64,000 bases of DNA from Hymenolepis diminuta (GCA_900708905.1 CAADRB010000054.1:132070-196069), one strand, 5' to 3'. Counted from the first letter of the stretch, positions 12,601 through 25,657 are shown. Translations and numbers: made by a program. The notes: generated from the sequence alone by a model not told the origin.

Positions 12601-15476
12601 TGCTGACGTATTTAAGTTGCTTGCACACTGCGTTGTTCAACCAATGAAGGGCGATGAGTTGGATTAGCGCCAGTGTGCGCTATCTCTCTAAAATTCCATT
12701 GGTTTCTGATTTAGCACCAATATTTTTTCGACATCGATCTGTGAACTGGTACTTTTTGCACATTTTGTATGCAGTGCATTGACTCTAACGGCGGTGTTCT
12801 AACTTTATTTTTCATATAGAGAAGAATCGTCGGGAAATAGCATGAGCTTAATCTTAAAATTCCTCATAATTGTCGGTTTCATGATTATTCGGCAAGTTCA
12901 TTTCTCTTATTGATTCAAAGTATTAATTATTCTAATCTAATCTAGAAGTTCTATTCTCCTCTTTTATTCCGGCTAATCTTAATTAATAATAAGTATAAAT
13001 AAATTCAAATTTCGCTACAGGTTTCTAATGCTGCATGAATATTTTGTAATATTAGGTTAGTAGAACTAGATATTGATTGATTGATGACGGCTGTATTTGG
13101 CCTTGAACTCTAGACATTGATCGGTGGCCGGCTCAATGCCTAATTTCCACTTTCCCCTTTTTCGCTCGCGACGTCCAAACGAAGCTAAAAAACTTATAGC
13201 CCTTTACGAAAGACAGCGAAGACAACGAATGGCCGTGAATTATGACTTCTACTTATTTGGGGATGAACCCCTAATGACGCAGGTTATTGGACTTACTAGT
13301 CCCTCTAATAATCACATTCATATTAATTCGGTTAGTTGACATCTGTTTTAAAAAAACTGTGTGATATATTTATGTTAAGAGTACTACTTGTAGCTTAATT
13401 TCCTATTGTAGAGACCGGTGAATTGTCCACAACAAGAACAGGTGGTTAGAACAACTTCTCCACCTTTTGCGGTCAATAATGAGCACTGTGCGACTCCGAC
13501 AAGTCCTACCGAGCAACTAAGAAAATCATACCAACTCGATGATAATTTCTTGCAGACGATTAACGAATGGCAGAGACGGAATGCAGCTGCTCTGGTGAGG
13601 GATCAGGACAGTTCTGAAAGCGAAAGGTCTGATGAATATGTGACCCCTGCCGAGATGTCTCCTGCGAAATCGAAGCCCAACTCCTCTGGAGAGGCTTCAC
13701 CTGACGCCGTACAGAAAGTCGGTAAAACACTCCTGTCTATTGCTGCGCAGAAGAGACTGGCTGAAATAGCGAATTCCGAAGAGGTATTTCAAATGAATCA
13801 CATTTCATAATATTTATCATCCTACTTAATGGGTGATTGGTTAAGATTGAGTTAAGGTCGGTGGTCATGAGATCGATGCCCATCGGTTCACATCCAGTGA
13901 TGTGAGTGATCAGCCGCAGAGGTTGCTTCTGGTCAATAAGGGAGGTGGTTGAATACAAGGTTCTTATTTGGGTGGCTGCATAATTCCTTTCCCCTACCCC
14001 ACGTGAAGCCTTGTGAATAATAATCTTTTTTGCCTCTTTTATCCTACTTAGAGGGTAATTAATCTGTTTTCTTTAATAAGCAAAGTATTTCAATTTTAAA
14101 CCCAAGGGGGAGAACGTTCAAATAAATGAGTTCAAAATTCGATTTTGAAGTCATCCCATCTAATGACGCTTACAAACCGTTTATTTGAAGTAAATAAAGA
14201 TATTTCAAACTTTATTTATAGTTAAATGGATTATTTATAAATTACACAAAATTTAGGTAGTTCGTTATAAGTATTGAGTCAAATCACGCATGGCAAGAGT
14301 ATTTCACAATGACAAACGGTTTAATTTAAACAACAATTTAAGGGAAATTTTTACTTTGTCACCTTGAATTGAGTGGTGAGTTGAGTTGATTTATGTAGTT
14401 TAAATTAACCACCCTTTGCGGTTACTAAGATGAGATCGGAGCCACCACTCTAAGCCTTGAGAGCAGAAGAGCACTTACTTCTGCTTTAAAACTTACGAAA
14501 TGCCCGTTTTCGGAAAACCAATGATTGCCATTTATAACAATAAGTCTCAATCAACTTAAATACTCTCAGAGAGTTCAAACGTAGAGGTTCTAAGACCAAA
14601 GGAGTACCTATCATTAGTTCGGGATCGGAATCTTCTTATTCCACTTCATTTCTTACTTGGGAATCTCATTTTGAAGGTCCCGTATCTCCTTAAAAATTTA
14701 TTATTTTTCTAAAAAAATTGATATAACTTTATTCAGTCTGGCTCTAGAAAACAGCTTTACAAGTATGAAACTGGAAAACAATATTCAAACCGTTGTGAAT
14801 CTATTTTTTCCTAATACTATTTTCGAAAAGTGAAACATTTTAGAGTCTTGCTGATTGATCCTTCTTTTGACAACGTTGTCATTCTTATCAATGCGTCGAT
14901 TTTGAACCCGTACTATATAAAATTATAGATTCAAAATCGTGAAAGAAGTGTGATTGGTTATTACTTTGAACCATAAATTATATATTTTGGCATAAGATAC
15001 TTGTTCTTATTTTAAACCACGGCCTCACAACTCCATATCATCACTTTTCGTTTTAGGATTCAGAAAAATCGCATATCAACTCCCTGCCTCTCTCCCTTCA
15101 ACGTAAATCTATTCTAGCGCGCACAATACTTCGTGATCGAACCCAACCGAAAAAGCCATTTTTTCCAAGGCCTAACACTTTCATCACCCCAAGCTCCCCT
15201 ACAATAACACCCAGAAATTCTATGCGTCAGAACACGATATCCCCCGTGCCCCAACTACCATCGTCAGCTTCTGCATTCACTACTCCCTCTTCACCTACTG
15301 TGTCCTTTACAAGCGGGACTCGGACTCAGGCCTCAATGAGAATAAGGTCAGAGGAGTCTGATGAGAGCACGGTAGCGTCTCCTCCCTGGGCCGCTGCTAT
15401 GGCTGCTATTGGTGCATCTTCCTCTCGTCCTGTCGACAGTATTTCAAAGGAACTAACCCACAGTTCACTGAGCTGA
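3611..15476 (+). CDS. TBC1D30: TBC1D30-like Rab GTPase-activating protein, 11 exons
   Basis: My model joins exons 3611-3887, 6012-6074, 6207-6655, 8245-8398, 9538-9760, 11131-11481, 12122-12290, 12542-12566, 13185-13330, 13412-13783 and 15057-15476. All introns are GT..AG and phases agree throughout, giving 882 residues and TAA-free reading to TGA 15474-15476. The TBC domain spans about residues 148-389. It carries the arginine-finger motif IEKDLHR (R206) and the glutamine finger YCQ (Q241). Blocks such as YARWNRRVGYCQGFNILA, DYVLPESYF and EPPLTDLYAIQWFVTLF match vertebrate TBC1D30 in order. A basic helical segment precedes the TBC domain (exon 2), as in TBC1D30. The C-terminal third is Ser/Pro-rich and low complexity. 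Family members stimulate GTP hydrolysis by Rab proteins (Rab8 is reported for TBC1D30) in membrane and ciliary traffic. Least certain are exon 1, the boundaries of exon 2, the acceptor of exon 9 (13185 or 13200) and its donor (13282 or 13330). Confidence 0.85.
9131..9155. repeat. (CT)n microsatellite
   Basis: About twelve uninterrupted CT units lie in the TBC1D30 intron between exons 4 and 5. Confidence 0.95.
12542..12566 (+). CDS. TBC1D30: 25-nt microexon of TBC1D30
   Basis: Exon 12122-12290 ends in phase 0, while the next long coding segment (from 13185) needs phase 1 and is closed upstream by a TGA at 13118-13120. The 25 bases between ATGTTTTAG and the donor GTGACT start in phase 0, encode TKPASFQK and leave one base, which exactly repairs the frame. 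The existence of an intermediate exon is required by phase. Its identity with this segment is inferred from splice sites alone. Confidence 0.55.
13828..13990 (+). repeat. SINE-like element in TBC1D30 intron 10 (copy b)
   Basis: It has a tRNA-like head with a B-box-like GAGATCGATGCCCATC, followed by the family's shared CGGTTCACATCCAGTGATG and GATCAGCC blocks and a diverged tail containing AATAAGGGAGGTGG. Copies c and g share the phrase TCGATG(C/T)CCAT, a (C)ACACCCAGTGA-type block and a GTCAGCC-type block. It lies in the sense orientation of the host gene. Confidence 0.55.
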
Positions 15477-15872
15477 TGATTTTGTCACTACCGTACTCGC
15501 TTTCACGGAATTTTACTCCTTTTCTTGAACATCTCCCTACCACTGTTGTACAGATGATGTCTGGTTTTGCCCATTTACTTCAGTTTAACGTCGGTTGCCT
15601 AATACAATTCATCTTATTCTCATTTGTGATTAAGTAAATCTTGTAATTTGAGCTCTTAATTTTCTGTATTTTTAACTGCGTGGCAGTATTGGTTAATGTA
15701 ATTTGGAAGAGCACATTTGAGATGTCATCTCAGGTGATTTCCAATTTGCAGGTGGTTGAAATATGAATCATCGGGAGGTACTTGAAAATCTCTATGAAGT
15801 ATTTGCTAAAAGAATTCAAAATAATTCTGTTGTTGAACTCTTTGCGATATTTCCATTTGAGTAACAAGACAG

Positions 15873-17179
15873 TGCAGGATGTGCAAGTTATTCGGGGACA
15901 CTTATATTTCTGTAATTTTAACTAACCCGATAATAATTAATGTATTTTTCTATATCAGAAGATCAGAAGAACTAATAAAATGATAAGATGGACAATAATA
16001 GTATCCATAAAAGCGAAAAACAGCATGTTAGAAATTGAAAGATATCCAAAAGTCGCTAGATCTTTTGTTTGCAAAGTTAGGAAGGTGCTGCTGAATGAAA
16101 ACAATGGAGATGAAGACGAGTAAGAGAAAACAGCATTGTCAACACTCTGCTCTGACTCACGCACAGCACCTGAGTTTGTGAGAAGTGTGCATAGGATGAT
16201 GGACGAGAATCGTGGAAAGTCAATGTGCGACATCTTGCCAAAGATCTCCAAGTATTTGAAGGAACAAATATATATAAGGAATATCGCCTGCCAACGCCTT
16301 CGATACGGAATATACGTTCTTAGATGAGGACAGTTTATGTGGACAGAACCAATTCAAGAGAATCATTTGATGTATGTAAAAGGATTCTTAAAGAAATTGA
16401 AGCACTCAGAAGAACAGGTGTGTCTTTGGCTTTTCTTCTACGAAAGCAACTTTGATCAGAATGAAAAGTGAATCGGAAAATGATAGGTGGTTGGCTATGT
16501 GCGGACGGATGGACCTCATTGAAGTTTCAACTGTTATGCATGTGCACGAAGTTTCCAGAAGCAGTGATAGTTTTTGATGAGTAGTGAAGGACATATCATG
16601 ACTCCCCAATTTTTTCCACAGGTCCTCAGTGTCAATGGAAATGCAGACGAGACTCTTCAAACCATTGTTGTTGAGCCGTCTTGGGTAGACAGCGTAGCCA
16701 ATAGAGGAAGATCCCATATCTTCCAACAAGAATCGCCTCCATTCCATAAAGCTCTGAAAACCTAGGATTGGATGGACAGTAGAGCATTTTTGTCATTTTG
16801 TCCCAACAAACTCATGGCCTCCTAACCCACCATACCTTAATCCTTTGAATTACTACGTGTGGGGTGAAGCGAGGTGGGACGTAGTTGAAAAGGAAGTTGA
16901 TAAGCATCCCCATAACACCAAATCCTCCTCTCTGATGGAAGTAATAGCCCGAGGAATGGAGGACATGAATGAAGACCACCTGACCAAAGCCTGCATTCAG
17001 TCGCTTTCGGACTCGAACTGAGTCAATGATAGAAACCGAAGGAGAAATATGGAATAAAACCTGGGTTAATAGGTATTATTTTTATTTCCTTTGGTGCAAG
17101 AAATTGCAAGCTTCAACCATTAACAGTTTCATTATCTGAAAGTATGTAAGGTGTCCTCAGATGCCTTATGCACCCTATA
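15873..17179 (+). mobile_element. Mariner-type DNA transposon, inactive copy 1
   Basis: The element is about 1.3 kb and begins and ends in imperfect inverted repeats (5' near TGCAGGATGTGCAAG, 3' near CTTATGCACCCTATA). It encodes a degraded mariner/Tc1-superfamily transposase. An N-terminal helix-turn-helix region and the segment PEFVRSVHRMMDEN are followed by KVNRKNDRWLAM, then a C-terminal region with PPNPPYLNPLNYYVWG. The reading frame is broken by a TAA at about 16121, a TGA at about 16325 and further stops. The catalytic acid positions are altered: QQES where the family has QQDS, and PYLNPLN where it has PDLNPLD. It sits about 400 bp past the TBC1D30 stop and could lie in its 3'UTR. No clear TA duplication remains at its ends. 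Confidence 0.85.
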
Positions 17180-18860
17180 CATATGTACTTCCTCCCGAAA
17201 TGAATATAAATTTTATCCAAGAAAATTAAATCAACAGTTTACTGTTAATTATTCTTAAAATTTGCATACTAATAATATTCAGCTAATTATTCATTATAAT
17301 AGCAGGTAGTTGGCTTGAGCAGAAATTTGCAGCTGACACAAGCAAAAAAATACTCCAATTCAATAAGTTGCGAATCCATAGTTATGACACTACTACTAAG
17401 CGCTTTACGCAAATGTAATTAGATTCACATTCCAGTTGAAATTTAGCTGAAGTATTTCCTTTTCTTAGAACCTTTCATCTCTAGTGCTTCTTATATTCAT
17501 CAAATAGACATTGATTGTTCTAATCCATATAAAACTCTCGCTCTCTATGACTTCTACATTTTTACTATGGGCTCGTTGGGCTTCCTTGGTCTAGATCAGT
17601 TTGTCTGCAATAGACAAACTCCCAAATCACATTGCACCCCCTGTATCTTCCAAAATTGACGTATTCAATAGTTCTTCAAATTGCTAACTTTGAGTACATA
17701 AAAGCTGGCGGTTTGGCGACTTTTATCCGCCCGACATTTTAGATTAGCAATTTTATACTGTGGAAGCACCTATTATGTGTGTATCCAAAATTTTATTAAA
17801 TTTAATCGTATATTTTGAAGTTAATATTGCCAATGATTATTTGAAATTTAATGACTTTGTAATAATATTGCAAAATACAGTCTATAACTGAAGCGGAGAT
17901 ATTTATCAAAGTATTTCAATAATAGATCGATCACATTATCAAGATGTGTCCATCAGTTACTCCCAACAGATGATTGTGGTTACACATACATTTCTGCTCC
18001 CAATAATAAAAATACGTTTTCAACCTAAAAGCGAAAATCGATCATCCGTTCAAATATAAAAACAGGAGGTGAATGGAGAGACAACATCGGTATTTTTATA
18101 AGTTCCTGAAATACACTAGAGCCGTCTGATAATAGCGTCTCTCACACACACCATTAGATATAACTCCCAATTCATCATCATTAAATGTTATAACCTCCCT
18201 TATTCATAATATTAGGGTGATTAAATAAAATTTCGCTTCGGTCACAAGTGTGAATCAACTGAGAAATCATTTAACTTTTCAATTTGTTTTGAATGTAAGT
18301 CTATATCAAGAGTGTAAATTCTCTGCATGTAATAATCTTCCCAGTTAACTTTCAATCCTACTAACTGTTTTAAGTAGTTTGTGTATTCATAAACAACTTT
18401 CTATAACGGATATCAACTTTACATCGATAAGACAGATTTAAATATGCTATTTGAATTGGCCTTGCAATTTCCAGTATTAAATTGCATCTGGAGGAAATTT
18501 AACTGATCATTTCAAAAGATTTCCTTAAGTGACTCCTTTGATCGCTGTAGAAAAATAGAAACGCGAACTATCGACATCAAAGGAGGGAATGAGGACAAAA
18601 TCGATGAATATATCATCAGATATGTCGAAAAATGGCAAAAATCTTCCTTAACAGAGGTTTGATAAATTAAAATAAACTTCTTGAATGATTGTAAGTATTT
18701 TATATCCATGTTAATTCTATAAAGGACGGAGTAGCGCATATTACAATTAATGTGTTTGAAGGTCTATTAAAAAGGCAACATTTTGCAAACAAAATATGCA
18801 CTGACAAATCAAAAATCAAACGAAACCAGAAACCCAAGCATAAAAACAGTGAAACTGCTT
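17180..18860. other. Intergenic, AT-rich, no gene seen
   Basis: No supported gene is present on either strand. A perfect 9-bp stem with a 5-base loop occurs at 17598-17620 (AGTTTGTCT, GCAAT, AGACAAACT). Otherwise there are only short AT-rich open frames. Confidence 0.5.
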
Positions 18861-18869
18861 CGAGATTTT

Positions 18870-18875
18870 TTTATT
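18870..18875 (-). terminator. Possible polyadenylation signal for the CNOT1-like frame
   Basis: On the minus strand this is AATAAA inside an A-rich run, 127 bp after the stop of the CNOT1-like frame. It could be a functional poly(A) signal. It could equally be the remnant of a retrocopy's poly(A) tail. Confidence 0.3.
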
Positions 18876-19001
18876 TTTTAATGAAACTTCATCATGGAGA
18901 AACCCTCTCACTCAAGCAGACGCATTAATAAACATTGGAATACCCACTTTCATAAACAATCTCACTTCGAAGCGCTTTAAAACGTTGATACGGTCTTTGC
19001 A

Positions 19002-19738
19002 TCACTGTTTGATCCGTCTAAGGTAGAAGGCTGCATTGGTCTGATTCATATTTCGCCCGAGATAGCTGAAAAGTAGCTCCACCTCAAATTGAATTGGAAG
19101 TTTATTGGTGATACCATGGAGTTCTTTGACGACCTCCAAAATCTCTTGTAACCATGGATCCGGTTGACCGAATGTGCTGCTCCGCTTCATATTCTTTAAT
19201 AGCTCACAAATAAATGGAATAATATAATCAAGCGACTCTGGTCGATTTTTGAAAGCAACATAGATCAAAGATTTTAAGTCAACTCCTAATTTGATTCCCT
19301 TGGCCAGGGTTAGACGACCAAGAAATGCCCCAAAGTTCTTCAGTGACTTGCCATTAATTGGGTTCAATTGGCCTGGACGTAGCAGGAAGTCAATTTCTCG
19401 AGTAAGCAAATCAAGAATAAGTGGACGAAAATTATTCTGACTATTAGTAGCAAGTAAAACAAACTCAGTATACATATCAAAGAGATTTGACTCTGTCGCT
19501 ACTCTATTGATAACAAACTCGGCCAGCCAACGATTGAAATAATGAGGCAATTGGGACATGAGTTCTTTAGTTTGATTTTGAACATTTTTATCTGTGAGGT
19601 TGTTCATTATAAAATAAACTTTTTGGGACAGGTGTTCTGGTGGTTGGGGGACACTTCGAAAAGCCGCTCTGTAGTTCATTTTATCAGGATTTTCGGTATT
19701 AAAAGAGATGTTTGCGGCGGAACTGAGAGCAAATTGCT
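19002..19738 (-). CDS. Stand-alone CNOT1 MIF4G-domain-like reading frame
   Basis: An uninterrupted minus-strand frame encodes 225 residues from the ATG at 19679. It is open for a further 20 or so codons up to a possible acceptor (GTATTTAG, just before about 19735). It matches the central MIF4G domain of CNOT1, the scaffold of the CCR4-NOT deadenylase. Corresponding blocks include PPEHLSQKVYFIMNNLT, WLAEFVINRVATESN, KSLKNFGAFLGRLTLAKG, DLKSLIYVAF, YIIPFICELL and PIQFEVELLF. In CNOT1 this domain docks the CAF1/CNOT7 nuclease. CNOT1 proteins are about 2,000 residues or more, and nothing else of CNOT1 is visible here: the frame stops right after the domain, and no donor site precedes the stop. 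It may be a short gene encoding an isolated CAF1-binding domain, a retroposed fragment that has stayed open, or the 3' end of a shortened paralogue. The identification of the domain is firm; expression is unknown. Confidence 0.7.
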
Positions 19739-19744
19739 CTAAAT

Positions 19745-22700
19745 ACGATCAAGTTAAGCGCCCAACTTGTAAAATGTGAGCGAAAATCACAAAATCGATC
19801 GATGGCAATGCATGAGTGACTAATTAGAAAAAATCGATAATTCCGCCAGTAGGTGGTTGAATGATTAAAAAATGAGCGTAAATTCCATTTGATCCGTTTT
19901 CGAGAGAGCGCCGGTTTCGGTGCTACGTTCGGCACCGATTTCAAGTAAAATGAGGCCTCTTTAAATCATATTTGGGGGGAGGGGGAGGGGAGGAGATATT
20001 CATCTTTGAGATGAGTACAGAAAATACTTTCATAAAGCATTTATTTAACTTTTCTTGATAAATTATGCCAAGTGATTTCAATATTAGAACATCATGCTAT
20101 GAGTATTTCAAATTGGAGTAATTACAATTTGTTTGATTTTGATTTCTCATGTTTAGGTATCCATGTTGGTATCACAGCACTCTGCTTAGTCGATTCATCA
20201 ATTAGGTCTGTTAATATTTGATATATATATATATATTTCATTCTCACCTACCTGCACCTCTAATATGCTTGTGGAATATATTTTAAGAATTCCTCAAATT
20301 AAGCATGAGCTGTTCTCAAGTTTGAGTAGCCTTTTATCGTAGTAACCATTTCAACGGGTATAGAGCTTTTAATTCTCATTTTATTATATTTCAATTTGTA
20401 GTTATTATAGTGCGTAACTCATCTAATGGTAAGTTTAATGAACATAATGACAAAAAGTTTTCAAAAGCCATCATTTTATAGGAAGGAAAATTGTAAATAA
20501 GGATATTTTTATAGATATAACATGAATTTCGTAAACATATTTGGTGCGTATTTTTGTTAAAACTGAGTATAATAGACATTTGTGTATATGATGCCCATCG
20601 CACTTTTTTTCCTATTTAACAAGAAATATTTGTAGCGGATGCTACACCAATAAGCCTTTTTGCTACACCTAAGTAATCCTCCTAAGCAGTCTGAATAGCC
20701 TCTAGCAGAGTCCTCTATTATCAGTTCACTCCCAAATTACCTAAGCTATGCTCAAAGTAGTAGGATCCAGAAAGATGCTGAGTGGAGAGAGTTTATTGAT
20801 CACTTCATTGTTCTTGTCAGTCAACAGCTTAGTCATTAAATACAAAACCGCGCTGGGCTGCAGGGATCTTGATTGCTGATCGGTTGAGGAGGTCTCTGTA
20901 CACCCATTCACGCTTGTTCTCAACGTGACCGTTTACATACCGCACTTCCCGGAAAGTTCTAGCCTTGTTAGCGTTGTGAACCCCACATATTCATTCATGA
21001 GGTTATACTGATCGGTAAAACTGTAGAATTAACATCCAACCTATGCACTGAAACATGTCTTTGCGATCAAATAATTAGTAATAATGAAGTTCATTTCTTT
21101 CGGAATGATGAAACTCGGTCAATTTTGCAAGGGTGGAGTAAAACTGTTTGAATCTCCTTAATCAGTCCAAAATTGGAGAAATTTCTGCATGATTTTGCAT
21201 TTGTTCAAACAACGATCGCTTATGTATTATTAATGGCTTATATTATCGAATTTGTGATTTGTGATTTTGAATACCTGTCCCTTATAAATGCTGGTGGGAT
21301 GCCTTTATGTTACATTATGGATCTCTACTTTTCGCATCTTATGTGTTTTATAGTTAAACTTCATTTCATTAATTATAACTCTTCTTATTTGGTAATCAAA
21401 GGACAGAATGTGTCAGCGAAGGTGCTCTCCTTCGACTACCTACAGATATATCACCTATCGTTAAACAGAAGCACAATTTAGTCAGAGTTACTACGTTCAG
21501 TGGCCATTTTCTAATTTTTACTTCTATCTGTTATATATTTTAATTTGTCTAGCATTGACCGCTCTTCGGATTCATTAAAGATTTCATTTAGATCATGAAA
21601 TGGAGTTTGACGTCTAAATATCTTTCGGTCTTATTTTATAAATTAGCTTTTACTATTTGGTGGTAAGCCAATTAACTTCGATAGCCGTATGTATTTGGTT
21701 TGGTAATTAATTGATGATTGAAAGGGCTTTCCTTTATTACCATGTTGACCGTACAATTATTAAATTTGATTATTCCATGATACTTAACTCCAGAGCATTA
21801 TTAATTGCTTTCCTGTTCATTCACGCATTTAACTTCTCGTGTCAATCAGAGGATACCTTATCTTCCTTAATACTATCAAATGTTTTTTATCTTTCTTTGC
21901 AAACCAACTTGTTGTATGGTTTCTTGGCAGGCGTTGTCATTTTCACATACGTAGTTTCCAAGTAGAAATTTGGCGCTCCTTTTGATGCCAGTCTTTTGTT
22001 CTTATCACCAGGTATCGTTTTAATTCATCTATATCAAGATTTCTTTGCATATTCTGTGGTGAAATGTGGTAATTAGGTTTACTTGTAACTTAATTGATTA
22101 AAATATTCATTGCTTATTGTTTGAAAGACAAAAAATCATTTACTTTTCAGAATGTTATTAATAGAATTGCAAATAAGTGATTGCAAGCAAAGCAATAAAG
22201 CATATAGCTTTCTAACAATGTAAACTTAGTAACACAAAAGATTTACTTTGTAGCTCTTTTATTATTAAACTTGACAAAATATTTGATAAATCAGACAGTG
22301 TTAGGGGTATTCCTTGTCTGTAAAAGCTCGTTTTCAGGTTAAAACACGCAAACAATGATGGCATCTGTTGTAGATATCTACCCCATCAAATAGAATTTAC
22401 CTCAATTCCTTTCACGTCATTTTGATTTATTTTGCGGTTTTTAAAAATTCTACCTATTTTAATTTGTGATTTACTTGGTTGAATTATATCATGGGTTTTT
22501 TAAAACAATGCCACATCCTTTGGCCGTAATTTGTTGTATTATAAAGCGCTGTCTTAGCTACTGAAATATATTAAGTAGCAAATTTTGTATAAGCATCTAT
22601 TAAATTCATGTATGGAGAAATTAGAAAGATCTTTGTCCATGTTTCTCTCATTAAAATTAAGCTTCAAGCAAAATACAAACAATAATTCTAGTCTCTATTA

Positions 22701-25657
22701 TAATTTAATTATTACCAACTTGCAAGCAATAGGCCAGTTTAGTGAGTTTGTGAAAAGAGGTCTCTATGCAATTTATCATTTTAAGAGCTGCAAAATTCTG
22801 TCAATATTCTATGGCTTCAATAATGCTGATCCAAATGACAAGCTCATGGAGTTTTACTCCACTCGCAACATGGGAGCACATTAATTGATTATTTCAGAAT
22901 TCGTTGCGTAAACTGACATCAATGAATACCGCAGTTTCTACAAATAATGAATGAGTGGCTTCATTAAAAGATCACCAAAAAAAGCGCGAGCAGCTCATAA
23001 CCTCATTAAAATCAAAATAATACATTTTCTTTTTGTGTATTTATTTAATAAAATCTGATTATTGGATGCTCTCTTTACCCATATGGTCAATAATTTAGTA
23101 ATATAAGGTTGTCAGTTAATAAGAGACTGCATGCATAAAATACAATGAAAAAGAGAGGTAGGTGAAAACCGGGACCGAAGTATCTGATTTTTTCTGGGTA
23201 ACAATGAAAGAAAAAAAAGAATATACCGGGAGGACTGAGTCAAATAACTTTGTCGGGAAGGAGAGGTGGAGAAGACAAAACAAATGCAACCAACAAGTTA
23301 GGAAGGAGAGAAGGAAAGGTAAGAGGTAAAATTAAAGTCATGCAGGGAGAGAGAGACTCAAAGAGAGGTCAGATAATTTTTGTATCAGAGCATATGGAGA
23401 AGAGAAAAAGAATACGAGATCTATCTTCTTTCCTCACAGTAGCTTCGCTGCAAAGGTGCCTATACAGAGATTATTCACGTATGTAGTCTCCACTGACTAA
23501 CTGATTGACTGAATAAATCGTGAATGCGAAGCTGGGAAGAATTTGCAAGCAAGAGGATTTTAATTGTTTTGAGTGTGCGTGTTCTTTTAAATAGAATGTA
23601 TCTGATGCAACATGCAACTCCGAAAGCCATAATTGAGTCATTAGTGCGACACTAAAAGCGATTTTACCGGAGGAAGTCAATTGGAGGTGGCTGTCTCGGT
23701 CGGCAGCCTGTTTCGAAAGTGAGATAGAAGGAAAGAATGAGGAACTAGAAAGAAAGTCTTCTTTCTGTATTTTTGATAAAATTGTCTGTAGGAAAGAGAG
23801 TGGAGAAGAATGGGAAGGCAATTTGATGGTTGTCATAATGATATTAACTCTGCTGGGACCGTGTCATTTCAGCTATTCCAGACACTGGACCGAGACGCTG
23901 AGGGGGAATTCGGTCGGGTACACAGTAGTCAAGGGACTGACACCAATCCTACAACAGTAACAATACAGAACAATTAGCAATCTACCAGTACCCATGCTAG
24001 CTCTATAGTTACGAATTCGATACTCGTATACTTATACGTCTACGTTAGGTAATTCTAATTCCAGGTTATCGGGAAACACTATCCATGATGGTCGAGTATA
24101 ACATCGTCCATCTATCATTACATACAATTGGCCCTAGTTATTACTAATACTTCTGTTAGCCTCTATCTCTTTCTAGGTACATATGTGTTTATGTGTAACA
24201 GTTGGTGCCCTCTGTCCAAAATCAGCCTGACCACGAGCGCACACACTGCGTTGGGCACATACAGAAGGGAACAACAGCAACAGCAGCAAATCTGTTATAC
24301 ACATGGAGATGCACACACGCACGTGACCTTGGTACCCAACCAATCAGGGTGCGCGCGCGTATTCCGAATTAAGCCGTACAAATCGTGCGCCCAAATCGAT
24401 GGACGTTAACACACACACCCACATATACATAGGTGGACACGAATGATTTGAAATAAAAGGGAAGATCTCTTTCCCATTCCCTACTTTCCATGATCAATTG
24501 AATCCACCAAACATAAAACATCGCTAATAATTTACATGAATATTTTTTAATAAATTGCAATACCTACGAAAAACTTACAGCAGAGTACGAAAGGAAATCT
24601 GGACCTATTTCGCAATTGTCCATACCTGAAATTTAAAAAATTATAATTTAGTTCGAATAAACGCGATATTTGACCTTGTCTTCAACTGCCATGATCTAGG
24701 TGACTTCGTGTTAGTGATTGGATCATAGGTTTTATTCATTTAAATCATTAAATCACAGCACCAAAATATAGATTCTACACTTTGTGCAAATGTTTTCGTT
24801 AAGTATTTATCAGTTCTAATGACGGCGATTCCTTTCAAACAAAGATGGGAGGATATTGTGACTTCTTCATTGTTCAGCCTTAAAAAGCTGATATTCCAAG
24901 ACAATCTCGTAATGGATAAGTATAATTTACCCCAAAATAAGATAAACTCTGGCTAAAACCCGTTTGTATGTTGGTTATTCCGCTCTTCTAGTCAATTATT
25001 AAATTTACTATCAAGTTTCCAGTGTTGGGATCTGCAAAAGAAGCTTGGTTACAAAGCGAATCCTCAAGGTCTTAAAGTGCCATGAAATGCCGCACTATTC
25101 AAACGCTATCAGCTATTTTTGTGATCACGCAACACAGGCCACGGGACACTTCATCTCCTTAATGAAGGGAAAATTTTTTTCCAAAATATTAAATTAATTT
25201 TTGTAACCATTCAGAAAATTTGCGCTACACTCTTTGTAATTTAGATAAAAGTACACAGAACATGAGGTCTTATCTTAAATTTATTCTTGTGTTCGAACTA
25301 TTGACTCTAATTGCTGCTACTCATTTTGAATTTAAGTAGTTAAAAAAACTACGATTCAGTGAGAGGAAGATTTCAATATTAATATGGAAAAAAGTGGCCC
25401 TCTTTTAAATCCTAGATAAGGGCATCTTGGTTGCACTTGTGATATATTTAGACCCGGAAGAGAAAGAAGACGTTAAGGAGGAAGAGGAGGAGAGGAAGTA
25501 AGAACTTGTGACCGAACTACTGTCGGAATGTAGTATGCTGTAAAAGAGGGGGAGGACGGGGGTCTAGGCGAAGATCTCCCTTAGCGCTATGGGAAGTTAC
25601 TTCCTCGGAAGACACATGCGCACACACGCGTTTCAAACACCCGCCTAGCGCTGTTTA
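19745..25657. other. Intergenic, AT-rich with G-rich and GA-rich tracts
   Basis: No convincing gene is seen. A G-rich run (six, five and four Gs split by single As) occupies about 19974-19996. An (AT)8 run lies at 20221-20236. A purine-rich GA tract covers about 23225-23410 and another about 25455-25500. At 20760-20940, minus-strand reading gives a protein-like stretch (ENKREWVYRDLLNRSAI) broken by stops and a frameshift, perhaps a repeat-derived scrap. Its family is not recognised. Confidence 0.45.

Noticed and set aside
13114..13184. Extending the TBC1D30 exon upstream from 13185 to the acceptor at 13113
   Set aside because: The required frame contains TGA at 13118-13120 and the phase does not fit the preceding exon, so the in-frame bases before 13185 are treated as intron.
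21173..22884. Several 80-100 codon open frames
   Set aside because: They are rich in Ile, Leu, Phe, Asn and Tyr as expected of random AT-rich DNA, and none shows motifs or splice signals.
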